A stretch of DNA of 64,000 nucleotides from Scleromitrula shiraiana (lineage: Eukaryota; Ascomycota; Leotiomycetes; Helotiales; Sclerotiniaceae), in the NCBI GenBank assembly GCA_028455995.1, contig JABELC010000008.1, forward strand, positions 124,001 to 188,000, read 5' to 3'. Below the pieces are notes generated by a model. It searched no databases. It saw only the letters and a program-made list of their open reading frames with translations, and was not told the DNA's origin. The position numbers and the translations under genes were made by a program. Shown here piece after piece: positions 11,450 through 24,741 of this stretch (positions within the stretch are counted from its first letter, which is position 1; every line of letters starts with the position of its first letter).

Positions 11450-12534
11450 AATATAATATTTTAATATCAAATTAAAATAAATATTATCTAAATTATATAT
11501 TATTATTATTTTATATTATTATTATTTTATATTATTATTATTTTTTATATTATATATTTTATTATTTTACTTTATAATGATTATATATAAAATAAATAAA
11601 TAATATTAATTATTATTTAATTATTCTTTAAAAAAATAAATAAATAAAAAATAAAAATCTTTTTTTATATTTAATCTATTTATTAATTTTTATTAATATT
11701 TTATTTATATCAATAAATCTTTTTAATATTGAATAAAATTTTATTTTTATTATTATATTTATTAAATTATTATTATTATTGATCTATTATACTTTTATGA
11801 TTTTTTTATATTTATATAATTAATATATTATTATAATATCGATTATAAATTGTTTTTTGATCATTATTTTAATTTTAATTAATAATTAAAATAAAAAATA
11901 TAAATTAATATAAATGATTAATAATAAAATATAATTATCAAAGATCTTATCGATTGTACTTTTGATAATAATTATTAAATCAAAATTGAGGATCACTATA
12001 TAAAGTTTTAATGCTAATATAGCTCGAGTAATGTGTTTGTATTTGATTGAAGATCAATATATAATATCTACGTTTTCGCTCTTATCTGCTAGTACGATAA
12101 TATATTCGATTTCTTGGATGAGTTCAGAGATATTCGCGGTTGATCGATAATATATTTAAGTGTATTATCTAATTTGTTGATATGATAAGATCATTTTCTT
12201 ATATAGATATGATTAGTCTTTTATATTGTTTAGTAAAGTCTTGTATAATCGTTTTATTTTTATAAAAAATAACTTCAAATATTATTTGAGTTTTTTTTGG
12301 ATTTTTATTTATAATACTTTTTATTATTAATTTTATTCATTTATTCATTATATTATAATGATATAGTTTTTTTTTGATATTATGTTTTGAATTTTATAAT
12401 TAAACTTTTGATTTTTTATAAAAATGTAATTAAATTTAATATATAATATTTAAATATTTTGTTTTTAAGTATAATTAAAAATATCATTATTATAAATTTG
12501 TTTAAAATATTTATATATTATAGAATTAATATAT
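11450..12534. other. AT-rich relic without recognisable content
   Basis: Very AT-rich sequence with no open frame. Somewhat less degraded patches near 11990-12160 (CTCGAGTAATG, CTACGTTTTCGCTCTTATC) suggest an old element, but no motif was identified. Confidence 0.5.
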
Positions 12535-13045
12535 ATATAGTTAATTTATAATCAAAATTATTATTCTTATTATTGAATTTTATTTTATTGTCTTATATTT
12601 TGCTTAAATTGATTTAATATTAGATTTTTAATATATAATATTAATAATTTTGTTAATAATATTTTAAATTTTCAAATTTATTTTTTTATATATATATTTT
12701 TTTATTTTCTTATTTTTCTTTTCAATTTTGTCCATATTAAAAATCACGATTATTTTGATTATAATTATTTTAATCATAATCATTTCAATCATTCTAGAGT
12801 ATATAGTTATTTTGATCGTTATTTTGACTATGATAATTTTGACTAAGTTGATTTCGATCAGACTAAAATGTATAGTTATTTTGATTATAATAATTTCTAT
12901 TATAATTATTTATATTATAATTATTTGTATTATAATTATTTATATTATAATTATTTATATTATAGTGATTTTGATTGAGTTGATTTTGACTAGATTGATT
13001 CCGACCAGGTTGATTTTGATTAAGTTGATTTTAGCTGGGATATAT
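12535..13045. repeat. Dispersed repeat D, copy 1, with Asn/Tyr-type minisatellite
   Basis: From TATATATAGTTAATTTATAATC onward this segment is collinear with 31213-31755. The right half holds tandem variants of TTGATTTTGACTAGA and TATAATTATTTATAT. Read on the - strand in one frame these give Asn/Tyr/Gln-rich repeats, and on the + strand Tyr/Asp/Phe-rich ones. This may be a low-complexity part of a retroelement gag, but neither strand shows a diagnostic motif. The 131-codon frame at 12728-13123 is a by-product of the repeat. Confidence 0.65.
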
Positions 13046-13135
13046 CACGGTTCTAAGATTCTGTACAAGTGTGGCCTCAGGCCACAAGGCCAAAACCACT
13101 TTCATATAGTCGGCTTTCTTTAGCTAGCTTAGATT
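13040..13135. other. Unmutated patch with perfect 7-bp stem hairpin
   Basis: About 95 bases of normal composition lie between AT-rich blocks. They contain TGTGGCC-TCA-GGCCACA (13070-13086), a perfect 7-bp inverted repeat with a 3-base loop, followed by AAGGCCAAAACC. It may be the end of an LTR or another element inserted after RIP. No partner copy was found in this window. Confidence 0.5.
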
Positions 13136-14799
13136 TAGTTCTTTATAAATCAATAATTTTATCACTTTAATAATTTGATTTATCTTTTTTTTATATAAAA
13201 TCTTCTTTATTTTAAATATTAAATATACATCGTTTATAATTATTTTAATCTTTCTAATTATTTAATTTTACATTTTTTAATATATTTTAATTATAAAAAT
13301 CTGCTTTTTAACTATTTGTTTATCTATATAACTAAATACAATTTTAATTTAAAAAATTTTTTTTTTCATTTTTTTATATTTTTTATTTTATAAAATATCT
13401 ATTAATAAATAATTTTTATAATTTATTTTTTATACTTAAATATTAAATTTATTTTTTCATTCTTATTATCATTATTATATATAATCTATATAATATTAAT
13501 AATTTATCAATTATCTTTAATAAAAAACAATTTTTAGATATAGTAATCATTCTATATAGTTTTAAAAAAGCATTTTAATTTCTTAATATTAAAAAACTTT
13601 ATTATCGAAAAATTTTTGAAGTTTTTATTATTATTAATAATAATAAATAATTCTTTTTTAATATTTTTTTTGTTATTCTTTATAATTAACAATTTATAAT
13701 TTTATAAAAAAACAATCAAAAATTAAATAACAAATTTATTAAAATCTAATAAAATCTTAATATAGTTTTTTAATCTATTTCAAATCTTTATAATATTTTT
13801 TTTTATTTTCAATTTAAAAAGATTTTTTAATAATAAAAAAATAAAGATATTAAATCTATTATATAAAAAATCTTTTATAATTCTTTTTATTCTAAATTTA
13901 TTATTAATATTTTTTATTTTTATTTTAAAATAATTAAAATCTTTTATATAATCTCTTTTTTTAATGATATAATATTCATTTCTTTAATCTATTTAGCAAA
14001 TTGCTTGTAAATATCCTATTAATTCTATTTAATAACTTTAATAAATAATGATTATAATATTTAAAACTTTTTTAATATTTTTTAATATCATGAATAACTA
14101 ATAAATTGCTTTTATTAAATTATATAAATTGATTATAGATAATTTAATCTAGTTAAATTTTTACATTAAATTTATTTTTTATATTATTAAATTTAATTAT
14201 AATAATAATATCAAAATTAATTTATTTAAAAAAAAAATTAACGATAATCTAAAAGATGTTTTTTAAAATAATGCCTTTATTTTAATAAATAATGATTTAA
14301 AAAAATAAATGACTTTTTTTAATAAACTTTAAAAAAATAAACTTATTTTTATATAAAACAATAAATCTACTTTATATTCTAAAAATTTTAGTATAACTTT
14401 TCTTAAATAAATCTTTAAAACTTCAATAATAAATCAAAATTATAATAATTTAATAAGTATTTTTTAAATCAGATTTATAAAGAAACAAAAGCTATATCGC
14501 TATATTAAAAATAAATGCATATATTATAATAAAGATAATTATTATATAAAAAAAATGTTTAATTAAAATTATTAATAAAAATTATAAAATCAATTCAATT
14601 AATTTAAAATATTTATATAATATATTTAATATTATTATTTATAATTAAAATAATAATTTTAAATTTAAACAAAGTTATAAAGAATATTAGTTGAAATATT
14701 ATTAAATAAATAGTTTTATTTTTTTTGATTTATTAAATATTTATAGTTTCTACTTTATTTATTATAATATTAATTTTATTTATAGACTATATTTTAAAG

Positions 14800-17700
14800 A
14801 AAATCAAAAAAATAGAAAAAAAAAACATTTTTAATATAAATTAATATTAAAGATCTTTATTTGATTTGGATATATTGGCTTGTTTTATAAATGATTTAAA
14901 AAATGTTTTAGATCTAAAATTAAACATTTTAAAATTTTTTATATATAATATTTTATTATTAAATAATTTATTTGATTCATTATTTTATAATTTTATAAAA
15001 TCAAATCAAAATTATATATATTATACTTTTTTTTTGATTTTGAATATTTTATAAAAGTTTTTATTAATAATTGAATTATATATTATAATAATTAATATAT
15101 TTTTAACTTTTTTAAACTTTAGCATTTTTTGCTAAATAATGATAAAAAATCTTTTTTTAAAAGCGTAATTTAAGCTATTATTATTTATTTTATTATTGAA
15201 ATATTTAAAAAACTTTACTTTAAGCTTATTTTATTTTTTTTATAAAATTTAATATTGATATTATTTTAAGTATATTATAATTATAATTATATAATTTCTA
15301 TATATATTATATTAATAATAATTTAATTTTTAATTCTTTTTTATATCTATAATATTGTTTATTTTTTGTTTTATTATTATATACATTAAAAGTTTTAAAG
15401 AAAATCTTGATTTTTTTTTTAAATTTTTGATAATTTTATTTTATTTATATAAAATTAATATAATTTTTAATATTAAAGTAATTATAATCAAATTTGTATT
15501 TATAATAAAAGATATTATAAATAAAAATTTTCTTTATTCGTTATTAAAAATCAAAAATAATATATTTAAAAATTTAAATTTAGATAATAAGATTTTAAAT
15601 AATAAAAGTTTCAATAATAAAGATAAAGATAATAATTTAATTTTTAAAGTTGATATTATAAAAGATTTTAATAAAAATAAATCTATAATTTATTTATTAT
15701 AGTCTAGATTTGTCAAAATCATAATTAGTTAGTATTATATAATAATATTTTGTTTTTTATAAAGTATTATAAATAGATTGTTTATTATCTTTATTTTTGA
15801 GAAAGCAATTGATTTTGATAAATTAATTAAAATATATATTTTATTAGTTTTTTTAATATTGTTTTATTATTAATAAAGAGGTATTTGAGTAAAATAGTTT
15901 ATATTGAATCATTTATTAAATAATATTTATATAGACTAAAAAACTATTATTATAGATTTATATTAAAGTGTTTTAAAAAGCATCATTTTTTATAAAGATG
16001 CTAAAATTTAATTAGATTTTAAATTATATGAATTTTTAGATAATTATTTTTAGACTTTTAATTTGAATAAAGTTTTAAATAAAAATATTGATAAGTATAT
16101 AAAAAATAAATTAGATTATAATAAAGTATATATTTTATTTAAATTATTATTAAAATATTGGGATTTTATTAATATTTTTTTTAAAAAGTTAATAAATATT
16201 TTATTTGAATATATTATTATAGATATTGATATCAATTTCAAATTTAGTTTTAAATTTCTTTATAATAAAAATTGTTTTTTTATAATTAAAGAATATAAAA
16301 TTATTTATAAATATATTAATAATAATATAGAGAAAAGATTTATTATAAAATTTATATTATTTGTGATAATATTAATATTTTTAATAAAAAAGCTTAAAAA
16401 CATTATATAAATATATATTGATTATCGTAATCTTAATAAAGATATAATCAAAAATTATTTTTTAATCTTTTTAATAAAGGATATATTTGAGCGATTAAGC
16501 AAAATAAAGGTTTTTATAAAGTTTAATATATTTATAATTTTTAATAAAATTTATTTAAAGAAAGAAAATAAATGGAAAACTATATTTATTATTTAATATA
16601 AATTATATAAATATATGGTTGTTTTTTTAGTTTATATAATACTTTAATTTATTTTTAAATTTTTATTAATAATTTTTTTTTCAATCTTTTTAATATTATT
16701 ATTTTTATTTATTTTAACAATATTTTGATCTTTTTTATAAATAAAAACGGTTATAAAGGACTATTTATAGGAGATTTTAGAGAGGCTTTATAAAGTGAGC
16801 TTTTATCTTAATATTAATAAATATAAATTTAATGTAGTAAAGATAAAATATTTAAAATTGATTATATTTAGTGATAGAATCTTTATAAATTTAGGTAAAA
16901 TCAAGATTATTATTAGTTAAAAAGTTTTAATTTGATTAAGGAAATTATAAAGCTTTTTTAATTTTATAAATTTTTATTAGTAATTTATTAAAAAATATTT
17001 TAAAATAATAAGTTTATTAATAAATTTATTATAAAAAGATATTTTTTAATATTAATCTTTAATTTATTAGAAAATATTTAAAAAACTGAAAATATTATTT
17101 ATTTTTATTTTGATATTAAAATATTATAATTTAGATTTTGAGATAATAATAAAGATTAATGTTTTTAATTAAATTTTTAAAAATATATTATTGTAAAAAC
17201 AATTTGATAGTAAATAATATTTAGCGATTTATTTTTTATTTAAATATTCTTTATAAAAATATAATCATAATATTTATAATAAAAAACTATTAATTATAAT
17301 AAAAGTATTTAAAAAATAAAGATTAAAATAAAAAAGAATAGATAATTTCGATATTTTATTAAACTATAAAAACTTTTAATATTTTATAATTATAAAATAA
17401 TTTAACATTTATTAAATATAATAAATTAAATTTTTAAATAAATTTAATTTCTATATTTATTATTAATTCAATATAAAAACAATTTGATTTGATATATTAA
17501 ATTGATTTTTTAAAGAAAAACTAATTTTTGAAAATATAAATAATGATTATATAAATTAGTATTAATAAATTCTATTATAACTTGATAAAGTAGATTTATG
17601 TATTCTAAACTTGTTTAATTTAGATGTGATTAAGAATTGTTTTAGAGAGTTTATTTTGAATATCAAGACTTTAATCAATATAATTATTGATAAAATATAT

Positions 17701-18400
17701 AAATAATTAAATATTATTGTATATAAATAATTAGATATTGTTGTATATATGATTTAAATAATTTAATTAAAAGAGTTACAAATTTAGTTTCAAAAACTAT
17801 CTAAATATTTATGATCGATTTTATTCATGATTTGTTTTATATAAAAAAAAAGAATTTATTATAAAAGATAATTATTTATTTCTTTAAATAAAGAAACGAT
17901 AATATAAATCTTTTATTATAATTATTCTATTTTATTAATAAATTATCTGAATTATATAAAATATATTAAAATAGTTTAATATTTATATATTTAGAGAGAT
18001 TTAGTATAAGATATTATATATTTTATAAAAAATTATTATATTTATTTATATTCGAAAATTTTCTATTTAATTTTTTAAAGTTTATTATATTTTTTAAAAA
18101 TACTTTATTATATTTAATTGAATATTATTATTAATTATATTATATTTTTATTAAAATATTAACATTATAATATATTATATAAATATATCTTAATAATTAT
18201 TAATTATTTAATTAAAATATACTATTTTATTTTTATTATTTTTTTAAACATTACTCGAGTATAAATTTAATAAATACTTTTATTTTTCAAATTTAAAGTC
18301 TATATAATATTTTCGATATTATAATAAATAATTAAGGAATTCAATTTATATTAATGTTCTAAAAGCAATTATATAAATGATTAAATATAACTTTATTATC
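14800..18400 (+). mobile_element. RIP-degraded Ty3/gypsy pol relic
   Basis: Frames broken by many stops and shifts still read as a gypsy polymerase on the + strand. At about 16290 comes the pre-RT segment (KEYKIIYKYINNNIEKRFI). At 16417 IDYRNLNKDIIKN matches the RT VDYR-LN motif. WKT is at 16573, in frame with it. YFNN at 16710-16721 stands where the catalytic YLDD belongs, both Asp codons changed GA(T/C)-to-AA(T/C). RFFI-type and RNase H motifs (YNHNIYNKKLLIII near 17267) follow. Integrase should lie at about 17600-18400 but is too degraded to place. The Asp-to-Asn and stop changes are those RIP produces. No LTR pair could be assigned, so the outer limits (perhaps 13100-19260) are uncertain. 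Confidence 0.8.
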
Positions 18401-19265
18401 TAATTCTATATTTCATTTATAAATAAATAATCAATTAGAAAATTCAAATTAAATAATAAAAATATATTTATATAATTTTATCATTTTTTTATAAAATAAT
18501 TAAATCGATTAGCTTTTATTAACCAAATTCATTTTAAATAATACTATATTTAAATTGATTTTATTATCATTATTTTTTAGGAATTATAATTTTAATCTTA
18601 AATTAGAAATAAAGCCTTTTTTCTTATAGTTAATGTTTATAATGTAAAAGAAGAAATATTTATTTATAAATATATTAGTAATATGTTTTTAAAAAATTAT
18701 TGATTTTTTATAAAAACCTTTAATATTAATAAATAAAATTTAATTTAAATATATTAATCATTACAAAATTAATTATTTAAAATATAAAAGAAATAATATA
18801 ATTTTTTTAAATAGAAAAAATATTTAAATTGTTTATCTAATAATTAAATTTAATAATAAATACTATTCATATAAAATATTCATAATTTACTTTAATATAT
18901 ACTAATTAAAACTATTAAAAAAATTTTAAATATTTCCAATTTTTCATATATCATTCTTTATACCAATCTTAATAAATCTTTTCTCTAAACAATCTATTAT
19001 TAATAAATTTTTTAATTCTAAATATAAAAATAATAATATAATAAATAATTATATTAAATAAAAATTCAAAAAAATATTAAATATCAAAAAACTAAAAAAT
19101 AAAATATACTTTTTTAAAATATAATAAAAAAACTATAATTTAATATTTATTCAAAAAGATTATATATAAAAATACAAAAACTAACTACGCGATTTCTATA
19201 AACAACTTAAAAACATGTCGAAATATAGACTAATATAGTTTATAGAATAAAAGTCTTTGGAAACT

Positions 19266-19427
19266 TGTTGAGATATAGATCATAAGGGTAGCACGTGATA
19301 AACACGTGATCATAATCATATATATATACGATTTGATAATCTGTACTATAGATAGATCAATAATAAAAATATTATATAAATAATTATAGTATTATATATT
19401 GTATAATTTTATTATAATAAAATTATA
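19266..19427 (+). repeat. 5' LTR of copia-like element A (162 bp)
   Basis: Starts TGTTGAGATATAGATCATAA and ends AAAATTATA (mutated from AAAACCACA, as seen in the cleaner copies). Its length of 162 bases is identical to both LTRs of element C. It is preceded by AAACT. It carries CACGTG twice and the TATATATATACGA block common to all copies. Confidence 0.85.
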
Positions 19428-22400
19428 TTAATTAATATTATATAAATCAAATATTATAAATATTAAAGCGATATTATAATAATAGAAATATTTTTGAAAA
19501 GATTAAAATTGAATTTGAAATATTAGCAAGATATTTTAATTAAAAACAATATATAATATTAAAATAGAATATATAAATATTAAAGCGATATTATAAGTTT
19601 TTATATTTCCTATATATACTTTTAATCTAATCTCTTTAAAATTTAATTTTTCAATATTTCAATTTTTTAATTTTTATTTTTTTAAGATATTTTTCAATGA
19701 TTTTTATAATATCTTTAAATCTTTAAATCTTTAACGATAATAAGATCTTTTTTATCATTCTATTTTTATTTTTATTTTTTATTTTTTTTTATATATTCAT
19801 TATATTTTCGGATTTATAGAAATTATACTGAAAAATTTTGATTTTTATTTAAAAATATTATTATGTTTAAATTAATAAAATTTAGAAAAATTTAGAAATA
19901 TTTTTTAAAAATAAATAAATCTTTATTTATTTTATAAAAATCTACTTTTTTTCTTTTTCTTTTTTTTTTATCTTTTTTTTATATAATAATAAAGAATTCA
20001 TTCTTTTTGTTAAAATACGATATTTTTCCCTAATTATTTATATAAATATTTTTATTCAAATTTTTTTCTCGAGTCAATATGATAAAAAATAATCTCTTTT
20101 CCTTAAATTACTCTTTTTTTAATCAAAACTTTAAAGAATACAATAAGTTTTATAAAATATTTGAAAATAGATTTAATCCCAAAAATAATTTCAAAAATAA
20201 AACTTTTTTATTATATATTTAATTTAAAATTTTAAAACATATTTATTATCATATTTTTAATAATGATATTTTATAAATATTTAAAAATGATTTTATAAAT
20301 TAAATCTTAAAATATTTTATTATAATCTAAAAAAAGAATTTTTTTATTTTATAATTTTTTAAGCGATTTTATAAGAATTCAATATTAATATTTCTTTTAA
20401 TTTTAATATCAATATCAATTTGATTTTTATATTTATTTTTAAGGCTTTGTTTGAATACATTTTAGAAATAATAGAAGTAGTAATTTGTAATATATAATTT
20501 AATGTATAATCGAGTATTTTTATTGTATTAATTAAAAAATTTAATAATTTAAAGAAAAAAGATGAAAGAAATCTCATTATTAATTCAATTGAAAACTATA
20601 AATAAAAAAAAGATAAAATTGAAGATAAAAACAAAAAAGATAAGAAAGATAAACAAAAAAAATAAACGATATTAAAATTATTTAACTCTAAAAAACTCAA
20701 TCTTGAATTAATATTTATTAAAAAAAACGGTAATAATAATGATTTCGATTTTGATTTTAATTTTGATTTTAAAAATGATTTTTTTGATTATTTAGATTTT
20801 GAAGATTTTAAGATTGATTTTATTTTATTTGATATTAACAAACAGCTTAAAATCCTTATAAAACGCTATATAATAAATAATAATAAATATAGTAGTTAAA
20901 TAAATAGTATTGAATATAAGTTAATTATCTATAAAAATAATTATAAATAAATTAGTTTATTTAAATAATATTAATATTTTAGTATTTTGTTTATATTATA
21001 TAAAAATGTTTAAAAATATTATTATAATATTATTAAATATAAAAATTTAAATATTAATTAAAAGGCAATTATTAAAGAATTTTAAAAAGTATTTAAAGAT
21101 AAGGAATAGAAATATAATATATATAATAATTGATTTAAAATCATTTTGTGTATTATTATTATAAATAATCTATTAAAGATAATTAGATAATTATATAAAT
21201 TTCTATTTAATAAAATATATATTATAAAGTTTAATTTATTATTAAAAATATATGATAATTTTATTTATATAATAAAACTTTTTATAATTTATTAAAATTA
21301 TTTTGTATATTTTTTAAGATATTTAAATTTATCTAAAATATTTGTTAAACTAATTATAAAGATTTATATATTTATTATAAGATAGAAAAATATAAAAATC
21401 AAATTTAAAAATAAATTGTTTTTTAAAAAAAAAATAATGATATAATCAAATAAAATTTTAATGATCAATAATTTTAAAAAAATAATTAAAATAATAATAA
21501 TTTATGACTTTAAAATAAAAATATATATTTTAATAATTAAATTTTTTAAATTAATAATAATTATTATAATTAAAAATAAAAAATTTATTATATTTATAAA
21601 AGAAAAGATACTGATTAATTAAATATATTTTTAAAAAGTGAATTATTATAAAGAAAGAATTTAATTAAAAAATAAAGTTAAGATTCGATTTTAATATTAT
21701 ATAAAATTTCAATAAAAATTATGATTGATATATTTAAAACAAATATAACGATAATAATGATTTTATTTATATGATTAAAGAAATCGAAGTATTTTAATTA
21801 AAATTATATTTTAATAATAATGATAATAATGATGATGTTAAAGTATTTATTATTTTATATAGTTTTTTCATTATTATAAAGAATAATTATAATAATTTTG
21901 TTATAGAATTTAATGATCTAATTATTTTATATATTTATATTAATAAAATTAATCAAAAATTTAAGATTTATTTATAAATTAAATATTATAATAAATACAA
22001 GTTTATTGATATGATAATTAATTCTAATATTATAAAATGATTAATTATTGATTATAAATAGTTTTTAGCATTATAAAAATTTATTTAAATCAATATAAAG
22101 ACTTTAGATTTAATTATAAATTTTAGGTTTGGTTTTAGTAATACTTTTTTTATTAGAATTATTTTAATTATTAATTTAATTGATATAATTAATATTTATA
22201 TTGTTAATGTTAATATTTCATTTTTATTAAATCTTGTAAATATAGATTATATTTAAATTTTATTTAATAATATTAGAAATAAATTTTAATATATTAATAA
22301 TAAAATATAGAAAATTATTAAATATTATAGATATACATTTATTAATTAATTAATTTTTTTTTAAGAATTTCAATAATCAATTATAGAATTATTAAATATA

Positions 22401-24582
22401 AATAAAAAATATTATTTATTTAAAATCGAATTATATTATATTTATAAATAGATAGAATATTTCTTTATTGGAAAACTATATAATTTATTTAATTATACTG
22501 GTTATAAAAATGAATTTAATCATAAATAATTAAAATAATTTATAAAATATCATAAAAAATATTAATTCTATATTGATAAGTCTAAAAAATTCAAGTTTAA
22601 ACTTTATAATAATATAAAATTTAATTTTATTATTATGATTAATATAATATATATTAATAATAATCTTATATTTTATATTATTAATAAAATAATTCGATTT
22701 AATATTATATATTTTATTAAAGATTTATTAATAATGATAATATAAAATATATTTTACTTTATATAGATTAATATTTATAATAATCTTTTTAAATTAATCA
22801 TTTATAATTAAAGAACTTATTTTATAAAAAAAGACTTTATTAATAATGTTTATATAATTATAATTAAAATTAAATATATATTTATTGAAGTTTATTCTTT
22901 TATTGAAATAATCAAGCATTATTATAAAATAATTTGATAAATATATATAATTATTATTAAAGAATTTGAAAATATTAAAAAAATCAATAAAGATATAAGA
23001 CTATAAATAGTTGTTAAAGTCGTTAATAATATTATTAGTTTAAATAATTTTATTTTTATTTTTTTAATATTTAGTATATTTCTTTATTTGATATTTTTCA
23101 ACTTTTTTATTTTATTTATTTTATAATATATTATTGTAATTAATAAAGCAATGGATAAAATATAAAAAGAATATATTAAAAGAATAATAATAAATATTTT
23201 ATATTAATATAATAAATTATTTATATTTTATTTGTATAATCTTGAATTTAGATTTTTAGGTTTTATTTATTAAGAAAAAGATATTTAAAATAAATTATAT
23301 AAATTTATCAAAATGAAAGATTAAATATATATAGTTAAAATAAATAATTTTAATAAAGAATTCAAAAGCATTTTAATAAAATTATATAAAAAAGAGTTTA
23401 AAATATTTAATAAATTATTTGATGATATAATCGATTTTTTATTAATAGAAAATTTTATTTTAAATTTAATTGATAATAAAGATCTTAATAATAATTTAGA
23501 AATATATTAATTAAAAACAAATATTTATATATTAAATAAAAAGTTTATTTTTAATTTAATTTCTATTCTAATTCTATATTTAAAGTTAATGATCGAAATT
23601 CTTTATTAAAAATAAATTTTAAAGTAAAAATAAATATACTTTGATAATGATAATAATAATAATTATATTATTAAAAATATTTTTAATATATATATTATTA
23701 TAGATTTTTTATTAATTGCAAATTAATTTTGTTTATTTTATAAAAAAGAAATAAATAGTTTATTAAAAAAAGATATATTTAAAGTTATTTAAAAGAGCAA
23801 TATATTATAAAATATCTAAATCTTTTATAATAAATTTATCAACTCCATCAAAAATAAAGTTATATTAAAAATATTTAAGAAATCTAGATTAATAATTCAA
23901 AGTCATAATAATAAAAACAAAAAAAACGATTTTAATAAAATCTTTTATTATTTAATAAATTAATTATAAAACTATACTTTATTTTATAATTTTATAAAAT
24001 ATATATTAATATATTCAATTATATTTTTACAATATATTATAAATATATATTTAATTAAGAATATTCTTGATTCGCATATTTTACATCAAACCTTTATCAA
24101 AAACAAATTTCGAATTAAATATGATCTTTAAAATTGTATATTTGCTTTATAATATTACAAAATCTAAAAACTATTAATATTTTATATATTATAATTATTA
24201 TATAAAAATTCTTAAAATAATTCTTTCTTTATTTAATAATTACTTATTTTATATTAATAAAAATAAAAAACTAAATATAATCAAATTATAAATCAATAAT
24301 ATTTTTATTTTTATTAATAAAAAATTTATAAATAAAGAAAAAGTTCAAATCAAAAAAAAAATTACTTTTTGAAAATATAAAAATAATTAACAATTAATAT
24401 CCCTCTTAAATTTAATAGCGCTTTAATCCATATCGATAAAAACAATATGATTATACTTATTTAAAAATAACAATATAATAAACTTTATTTTATAAAACAT
24501 TTCTTTATTAATTTTAAATTATACATAAAAATTTAAAAAAATATCTTTTTTAAAAAAACGATATATTATTTAACAAGCCTAT
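19428..24582 (+). mobile_element. Copia-like element A, internal region, 3'-truncated
   Basis: RIP-broken + strand frames read as a fungal Ty1/copia polyprotein. A Lys-rich, Asp/Phe-repeat gag region lies at about 20580-20850. The integrase C-terminal region is at about 23030-23420, including the INKAMDKI...KEYIKR helix and FKSILIKLYKKEF, which corresponds to the fungal FRSTVVKPYL motif. RT begins at KSRLIIQSHNNKNK (23880). The sequence stops inside the RT region at AACAAGCCTAT and is followed directly by the LTR at 24583. Elements B and C continue about 1.15 kb beyond this point before their 3' LTRs. So A has lost the end of RT, RNase H and its own 3' end. Confidence 0.75.
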
Positions 24583-24741
24583 TGTTGGAATATAGATTAC
24601 AAGGTAGCACATAACAGCACGTGACCACAATTATATATATATACGATTTGATAATCTATACTATAAATAGATCAATAATAAGAATATATTATATAAAATT
24701 ATTATATTATATATTGTATACTTTACTATAATAAAACTATA
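24583..24741 (+). repeat. LTR at the A/B junction (5' LTR of element B)
   Basis: TGTTGGAATATAGATTACAA to AAAACTATA, 159 bases. The five bases before it, CCTAT, are the point where element A breaks off. Mutations here are partly G-to-A (GAATATAG for GGATATAG), unlike the mainly C-to-T copy at 19266. Confidence 0.85.

Noticed and set aside
15355..16410. 115-codon frames in the AT-rich block as independent genes
   Set aside because: They are surviving pieces of the broken gypsy polyprotein; the second reads as the pre-RT segment and stops before the RT motif.
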